From the NCBI GenBank assembly GCA_949592205.1, contig CATIUR010000002.1:136102090-136166089 (forward strand): a stretch of DNA of 64,000 bases, read 5' to 3'. The notes below the pieces were generated by a model. That model did no database searches and had not been told where the DNA came from. It was given only the letters and a program-made list of their open reading frames with translations. Both the position numbers and the translations under genes were made by a program. Positions within the stretch are counted from its first letter, which is position 1; each line of letters opens with the position of its first letter. This stretch comes from Helichrysum umbraculigerum (taxonomy: Eukaryota > Streptophyta > Magnoliopsida > Asterales > Asteraceae). Shown here piece after piece: positions 57,068-64,000 of the stretch.

Positions 57068-57237
57068 AGAAAAATGATTAGTGGACCTAATTTAGTAAGA
57101 CTAAATATAGACCTAATAATGTGATTGGAGGATGTAAAAAATTGATTAGATGAGATTCAGAGAGAGAAAAAAATCAACCAATCACATTTGAAGGTCTATA
57201 TTTAGGTCCATATAATTAGGCCCATATAGCATTACTC
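57068..57237. mobile_element. Small hairpin MITE (170 bp)
   Basis: The two halves are inverted over about 60 bp (shared CCTAATT, CTAAATATAGACCT, AATGTGATTGG). Flanks TATTTATT and TATTTCTT are a near-match duplication. The surrounding element's other arm lacks it. Confidence 0.75.
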
Positions 57238-58762
57238 TATTTCTTATGTTGACCAAATCAACAAACAACCTGCAACTCCAATTTATTCTCACCTTTCCCC
57301 TCTAATTCCCACCACCTAATTTTATGTGACTAAACCCACAAAGAACCTGCAACTCGATCCAGTTATTCCGATGACCATAAAAATGGAAAACCCACCAGTT
57401 TTGCTTAAACTAAAACGTTTATTTGTATGTGAGGTTATATTTGTCTTTTCCATTTCATCCCACCACACAACAGAGTATGTTGTTTCATCACCGGAAAACA
57501 CATACGAAACACGCTGATATGAATAATTCACTAAACCTAAAAAATGAAAAAGTCAGCCACCATCCTCCGCATTATTGGTCGTCGAATTACTTCGCCGCTA
57601 CTACATCTCCGGTGCATCAGCTCATCGATAACTCGCCGCCGTCAACATATCTGGCATACCTGTTCGTCGGAACTACTTGCCACGACTGCCATCATCTTCA
57701 GCCATAACAATGATGGAGGAACTTGAATTTGATACCGATCTACTCGTTATCCTTGAATTTTAATTTGATACGAATCGAACCCACCTACATATGCCCTCAG
57801 TTTTAATTTGAAAGTAGTTGATTAGTACAGCTAATCGTTGAACTCCTTCTCGGCGCGATTTTCCATCATCGGAATCACCTCCTAATAGTGATAAAAAGGT
57901 TTGCAAACATACCGATTTTGATTTAGGGAGAACAAGATTTGTGAACAATTAGGTGGGTTTTCATTTTTGTGAACAAGATTTGGAAAAACATGAGTCCAAA
58001 TTAAAGTTTTAGTTTAGAAAAATGAGGTGGATTTTCGTTTCGTGTACAATTTAGAAAAAGTGGAGTGGCTTTTCATTTTTTTGTCAACAAAATTGGAGTT
58101 GCAGGTTGTTTGTGTATTTTGGTCAACATAAGAAATAAGTGGTGGGATTTGAAAGGGGTGTGGGGGAAGAAAGGGAAAAGACAAATATACTCTCATGTAT
58201 TGCACATGCTTTCATTTAACGGAAAAAGTTAACGTTGTAAGGCTAAGGGATGACTAGTGAAGCAAAATAACAAATACAGGGACGCCTAGTGACATTTATT
58301 AAAATAAGGGATGAAACGTGATTTTTTGGACAAACACATGGATGATCCGAGCAATTTTCTCTAATTACGATCATCTACACGTATTCCATTTCAACTTTAA
58401 CACCTACAAAACAAATAAGGAAGTTCAATCGATCAACATAAAGTCTTCGAATCATATTATACAAACTTCACATTATGTTCGATAATAGAGCTCGGATACA
58501 TCTTAGAGAATACCATAAAAAACTATTTCAAATTAAGGTTAGTTCTATTCCCGATATTCCCATCTTGCTATTGTATGTTGGTAGAACCCACAATCGGTAC
58601 CGAACACAAGATGAAAGTCAAGATCATCTAATAAATCGTTACCTTGATATGCTTTTTCAATAGCTCGGAGATATTCACCTCAATATGTAGTATATTCCCC
58701 AAGTAAGATATTAACATTGATGGCATTAAAACGCTATTTATGAAAACAAATACAAAATGTAC

Positions 58763-60070
58763 TGGTGAAGCGGATTTAGAAATTTAAGATTGGGTATGCA
58801 AAAATATAATCATAGTGACAATGACTGTCTTGTAATTCAGGTTCGGTCCAGTCGGGTTTTTGTTTTCGGTTTTTGGGTTGGTTCATATATAAATTCAAAT
58901 ATGGTTTGGATTTTGGGTTAAATATATATATGCATATCGATATCGATTTCACTATGCAAGTTTATAACTTTATACATACGGTGAACTTATATTAACATGT
59001 TAATTTGATGTTTAAATAAATCACATGAACACACATATATTTGTTTACTTAAATCATAGTCCAAACAGAATATGCTATTAGAATTCTACCCAACTCTTAG
59101 TTTGTTTATATCACCATACAAGAACTTCATCTATATTAGAACATAACATCTAGAAATTTACAATTAACCATAATATATCTTAAGCATAAGAGATACAAAA
59201 CTCACTTTTAGCTATAGAAAAAATCACATTAGCATGATATCTTAAGCATGCCGATTTATGGATACAATTAACCGTTTTACTACGGTATGTGTTTATACCA
59301 AATAAATCATAAATATAAAGATATACATTTAATTTTACTCAGGGAGTTAACTTTTAAGGCAAACGAAAGGGTTAGGGTGCGTTTAGTTACAGAAAAGTTT
59401 CTCCAATTTTCTTTTTCCATTTCTCTAGAGAATGAAAAGTGTTTTACTTCTCTAGAAAAGCATGGAAGATCTAGAAAACGTGTTTAGTTGTAAGAGGTGG
59501 AGTTTTCTTTTTCCAATGAATAGTAGAGATGAAAAACTTAGAAAACCATCAAAAGTAGTTTTCAACTTCGTAGTTATAAAAAGGAAAACAAGGATTTTCC
59601 TTTTCTTAGAAAAGTTTTCTTAGAAAACTCGAATTTGAACACGTTTTCTAATTTCCTTGTTTTCTTAGAGAATTTTTCTAGAAAAGTGAGGAGTTTTCTG
59701 TAACTAAACGCACCCTTAACATTTAATATAAACATCACCCTTGTCTTTCCTCAAGGCTTAAGCTGGCTCTGTGTTTTCCAAAGAAAAATGTGAAAATAGA
59801 AGATTCTTTGAAATAGAAGATGGAATTGAATGATGCTTCTGGTGTGAATACTACAGACTTAAAATTACAACAAGCTTCAATTATGTAAGTATTTTCAAGT
59901 TCAATCTTGTAGTTTATCTTTCAAAACAGGGTATACACAAGGTTTTCTTAAGGTATGCACCTTTGTATTATAGTTGCTAACAAGTTGGGAAAGTCGAAAT
60001 TTTTACACTGTCATTATTTTTCACGGGGTATGCAAGTGCATACCCTGTGGCCTACACAGATCCGCCCCTC
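58763..60070. mobile_element. Possible older hAT-like element
   Basis: The left end GAAGCGGATTTAG followed by GGGTATGCAAA, and the right end read in reverse GGGGCGGATCTGTG followed by GGGTATGCACTTG, are imperfect inverted repeats. No duplication was established. Confidence 0.35.
59375..59715. mobile_element. Tourist-type (PIF/Harbinger) MITE (341 bp)
   Basis: Perfect 22-bp inverted ends starting GGGTGCGTTTAGTTACAGAA and TTA on both sides (59372-59374 and 59716-59718). The interior is rich in GTTTTCT/AGAAAAC words in both orientations; no ORF. Confidence 0.88.
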
Positions 60071-60452
60071 GTTAACAATTTAAATTAAAGTACTAATAAA
60101 CAAAAGTCAACAACTATATGTGCCATGTTTCCGTCATTTTAACCTTATATAAGTAAACGTCATTTTACATATTGTCATTTATTTCTCTTATTGTGAGTAA
60201 ACATGTGAAAATAGAAAATATGGAGAAAGCCAATCACTTCAATTAGAAAGCCCTCCAAAACAGATGACTAAAAAGAACATTACAAAGGTACTTCATCCGG
60301 TGAAAGTTGGTCTTTTATCCACTTATTTTACCAAGTCTATTGATTATAGAGTTGTAAATTTAATTGAAATGATGATGACCAAGCTATTTCATGAGTTACT
60401 CATCCAACTTCATCCGGTAATAATCATATTTGGTTGCTAATTTATTTTTTCC

Positions 60453-61270
60453 TTTTTATCAAGCTCTAAACGAATATACTTTAGGCACATAAATAAGTAC
60501 TCTAGTTAATAGGTTAATATCCGTATGAGATTAAACTATCCCAAAATGTTCAAGAAATGTGATAAGCCGCCTGTTAAACTTTTAGGACTATCTATTATTA
60601 CCGGTTGTCACCCAATATGACGATTTTTTCTTATTACATGACTTCATAAGATACTTTAAAATACAAATTAAAATTTCTTATGATATGGAGTAATAATAAT
60701 AAACAACACCATCATCATTCATCATTAGCATAATGCATCCTCGTCGTTTTCAATTTCTCCTCGTATAATAGCGATAAACAGCCACATCATCCAACAACTA
60801 TGGCAACAACTATACAAACATCACAGTGTAAATCAAAATCAATGTATCTCAATAAGTTGAAAACTTAAAATCATTGAACTCTATCTAAATGAAACTTACA
60901 AAATATGCGTTCATATAGATATACACATATATAAACAGCAATCCGGTTGCCACCATTGCATCTCGGTCATCGTCCACCATCACCACCAAAGTAACCAAAC
61001 CATTTGGGGCGCTTTATTTTCTTTTAATAAAAAACTCGGACTAAAAAGTTGCTCACTTTAATTCAACAAGAAAAGCCCAGTTAGATTCGGGCAAAGTCAA
61101 ACTCGGTCAACATGTTAATATGCTTTAAAATTGGTGGTTTTAGTGCAATTAAATGTTTGAGCCGCTTTATTTTCTTTTAGTCTCACTCTTTAGTGTCGTT
61201 TAACCAACGTATTTCACTCCCTAGTCTATATCTATATTCAAATATATAAGTATGAAATTTATTACTCCGT
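60453..61270. repeat. Direct segmental duplication, copy 1
   Basis: Shares long stretches with 62909-64000, e.g. CTTTTTATCAAGCTCTAAAC, CTTATGATATGGAGTAATAA and TCAATGTATCTCAATAAGT. Non-coding in both copies. They may be two copies of an unclassified repeat. Confidence 0.75.
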
Positions 61271-62908
61271 ACAACCTTCATTCAATGTTAAGGTTCTATA
61301 ACATCAACTCATGCGTATAATTTTTACATAGATTAATAAGTACTTATTTTATCACATATCTTACACTACACTTTACTTATGTATACATTATATGTACTTC
61401 CTAATTATGTGGACAATGAGAAGTTAATCAACGACGATAGGGAAGACCACCAAAAAAGCAAATATGCCTCTTTTCTTAAGAAGCACCCCAAAGAATTGTT
61501 TATTGTTGAAAAATAAAATTTGCGTTCGTCAAAATTATTTTCATTCCAAACACTAATTAAATAATAGTTGTTGCAACTTCAAGTTCGCAATAATCTTGGT
61601 TTCAACACACATCAATAATCCCAAGTTTTTATAAAAGGGTTGTTTTAGTTTACCCTTAATTAGGATTATGATTTTTATTAATACATAAGAGTCATTTAAT
61701 AAAGGGAGATGATATTGAAAATCCTAAGGGCATTTAATAAGAACTATTTGAAAACAATTGTTGAACTAAAAGTTTATTTATTATCAAAAATCATAATTAA
61801 TATTTTACATATAAAAAGAAAGTTTAAGTAAATTAAATGTAAACGTTTAGTTTATGAATTATAATTTTAATTAGAAAGGAAAATTTTAACTTAAATAAAT
61901 CTACAAGTTTTATCTTATTGACAATTAAAAGCTGTAAATATCATTTTCTATTTTTCCTACCATATTTTGCAAATAGCTGACACGACTTAAAAGAAGAGAA
62001 AAAGGCAACAAAAATCCATCTTGCAATTAGCCAATTAGGAGTGACTTTCGCAAGGATTATGCGAATGTAAGGTCACTATGTTAAGGTTTTTTTCCCCTCT
62101 TTTTTTCTTTTTCTTTTTGATTAAAAAGTTGTTAGCTTACCTATGCTCCGATACATATAAACCTCTCCGTCATATAATGAATAGACGGGCAGGTTTCATA
62201 ATTAAAGCATCCACCTTGCGAGGTTTATAAAAAATATATATATTGTCATTCTATGCGGTTGTACTTGACTACTTATGTTACGGACTTAGTCCCGGGTCGC
62301 GTATCATACTGCCCCACTCCCTTGACCCGTTAGTTTGTTTCATTATCATTCCTCAATCCTCCATTATTTATATCAAATGACTAAAATGCCCTTAAATATT
62401 TATTTTTTAATTTTCTTAATAAAAGTAATGCTAAATAGTAAATACATGAATAGCAACCACATTTATAACATGAACAAGAACTATTGTTTTGTTAGAATTA
62501 TGATTTGTACATATCATCCATTACAATTTCGATTTGATTGTTAAACAATTTACATGATTGATTTATTAACTCATATACGGAGTATTTATGGTATCCACGA
62601 CAATCAATTATACATGGTGGAGTAATTAAAAAGACTAGGGATATAAACCTCTATCTAGCCAGGGATATTTTTATTTTATTTATTTATTTATTTTAGTGTT
62701 CGCCAAACGCATCTCCATGTTTCAATCCATATTACTTAATTTCACATACAAATACATTAGAAAACGGCGAGATAAACTGACCGTCATCTATTGCTGCCAT
62801 ACAGACCTTATCGTACTTCTACGCGAGAGGAGATAAACTGCTTTCAATAGGACCTCCGACACTACCTATTCCCAAATCAATTTTTATGGATGATAAGTCT
62901 TATCTTTT
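61271..62908. other. Non-coding interval between the duplicated copies
   Basis: AT-rich; no gene, RNA gene or element end recognised. A GC-richer patch at 62280-62335 has no ORF of note. Confidence 0.5.
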
Positions 62909-64000
62909 CTTTTTATCAAGCTCTAAACAATTATACTTCAAATACATAAATAGATACTCTAATTTAAAGGTTAATATACATATAAGATTAAATTATCTTA
63001 AAATGATCACTTGAAGTACTCAATTCCAAATTTTAACTGAAACATGAGTTAACTTAAGAAACCTGTTAAAATTTTGGGGCTATCTGTTATCACTGATTTA
63101 TCAACCAATCTGACGATTTTTCTTATTATATGGCTTTATTAGATATTTGAAATACAAATTAAAATTTCTTATGATATGGAGTAATAATAATAAACAACGC
63201 CATCATCATTCATATGCATCATCCTCATTTTCAATTTCTCTTCGTATGATAACAATAACATGCCACATCATCCAACAAAATTGCAACAAATATACAAACA
63301 TCGAAGTGTAAATCAAAATCAATGTATCTCAATAAGTCAAAAACTTAAAATCATTGAACTCTATCTAATTGAAACTTACAAAATTGATGTTCATATAAAT
63401 ATACACATATATAAAAAGTAATTCGGTTGCCACCATTGCATCTCAGTCGTCGTCCACCATCACCCCCAAAGTACCCAAAGTCCCAAACCATTTGGGCCAC
63501 TTTATTTTCTTTTTATGATAAACTCGGACTAAGCACTCGATCAATTTCAATCAACGAGAAAAATCTCCATCAAATTTGGGAAAATAAAACTCGGTCAACA
63601 TTTTAATATACTTTAAAGTTGCGGTTTCAATGCAATTAAATGTTTGGGCCGCTTTATTTTCTTTTAGTGTGTGTTTGGTAACAAACTAACAACGGGCTGA
63701 AACTTGTGGCTGTAGTTGGGGCTGGAGCTGGAGCTTGGACTTCTATTCAAAAATCACTTCAAAAAGCTTCTTGTTTAGAGGATTCTGGGGGTTTATTTTT
63801 TCAAGAAACCTCATTTTTTTTTGTTGCCAAACAAGACTTATAGCTAGAGCTTATAAAAATAGAAGCTCAAGCCCCCAAAAACTCCTAAAAGCCTCTCATC
63901 CAAACACACCCTTAATCTCACACTTTAGTGTCATTTAACCAACGTTTTTCACTGCCTAGTCTATACTTAAAAAAACAATACTGAAATTTATTACTCCGTA
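62909..64000. repeat. Direct segmental duplication, copy 2 (runs to the window edge)
   Basis: Same order and orientation as 60453-61270, interrupted by the MITE 63667-63911 that copy 1 lacks. Confidence 0.75.
63667..63911. mobile_element. Tourist-like MITE (245 bp)
   Basis: Ends GTGTGTGTTTGGTAAC and, inverted, GGGTGTGTTTGGATGAG; TTA on both sides (63664-63666 and 63912-63914). The empty site is visible in copy 1 near 61178. The open frame across it is chance. Confidence 0.75.

Larger units (their letters stand above)
54840..58361. mobile_element. MULE-like element with long inverted arms and nested insertions
   Basis: The left end GAGAAAATTGTTCGGATCGT and the reverse complement of the right end GAGAAAATTGCTCGGATCAT begin arms that stay similar for about 300 bp once three insertions are removed from the left arm (shared TCACGTTTCATCCCTTATTT, CACTAGGCGTCCCT, CTTCACTAGTCATCTCTTAG). 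Flanks TAATTAGTA and TAATTACGA may be a worn 9-bp duplication, as in Mutator-like elements. The centre (57290-58010) has no transposase; a Ser/Arg-rich open frame at 57544-57726 is short and unconvincing. Confidence 0.65.

Noticed and set aside
57544..57726. Ser/Arg-rich 60-residue frame in the centre of the MULE-like element
   Set aside because: Short, lies in element sequence, and other frames are open too; no domain.
1..64000. tRNA, rRNA or other structural RNA genes
   Set aside because: None seen; tRNA-like matches are only the 12-13-base primer-binding sites of the retroelements.

Overview
The window is plant nuclear DNA, very probably from a eudicot and most likely Asteraceae. It is AT-rich, has spliced host genes, and is dominated by LTR retrotransposons, MITEs and a Helitron. 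Every tRNA primer site I found matches initiator tRNA-Met. The third ORF of the SIRE-type copia element resembles a family I associate with Asteraceae genomes; that link is from memory and was not searched.

Layout. 1-3836 is the 5' part of a decayed Ty3/gypsy element on the minus strand, cut by the window edge. 3842-8793 is non-coding with a foldback element and nested hAT-like elements. 8794-10637 holds four minus-strand exons of an OTU-like cysteine protease gene. 10876-48878 is one 38-kb TE nest flanked by the 5-bp duplication TACTT. Its outermost layer is a 2.35-kb solo LTR. Inside it lies a SIRE-type copia composite (11629-45027, duplication TTAGT) whose two outer LTRs point in opposite directions. 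That composite was hit by a non-autonomous large-LTR element (11907-19246, duplication GTTAA) and by a full-length 13-kb Tekay/Del-type gypsy (25378-38398, duplication AATAA), which split the copia pol gene. A second solo LTR (46556-48802, duplication ATATC) sits in the outer solo LTR.

Host sequence resumes at 48884. The first exon of the same OTU gene, carrying the catalytic D-G-N-C motif, lies at 49408-49482, so the nest occupies its first intron. Just upstream in the same orientation is a ten-exon gene segment (49550-51996) with consistent splice phases. It joins a UTP23/FCF1-like PIN domain to an OTU-like domain whose catalytic positions look replaced. The two OTU domains share exon lengths and phases, so they look like a tandem pair.

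52000-64000 has no recognised gene. It contains a ~100-bp minisatellite broken by a hAT MITE, a 3.5-kb MULE-like inverted-repeat element holding a Helitron, a solo LTR and a small MITE, a Tourist-type MITE, and a direct duplication of about 0.9-1.1 kb.

A recurring theme is that the large LTRs each carry an array of a different short, CpG-containing, self-complementary word, in the part of the LTR downstream of the leader. Exon structures were read by eye from splice signals and phase; no database search or alignment program was run.
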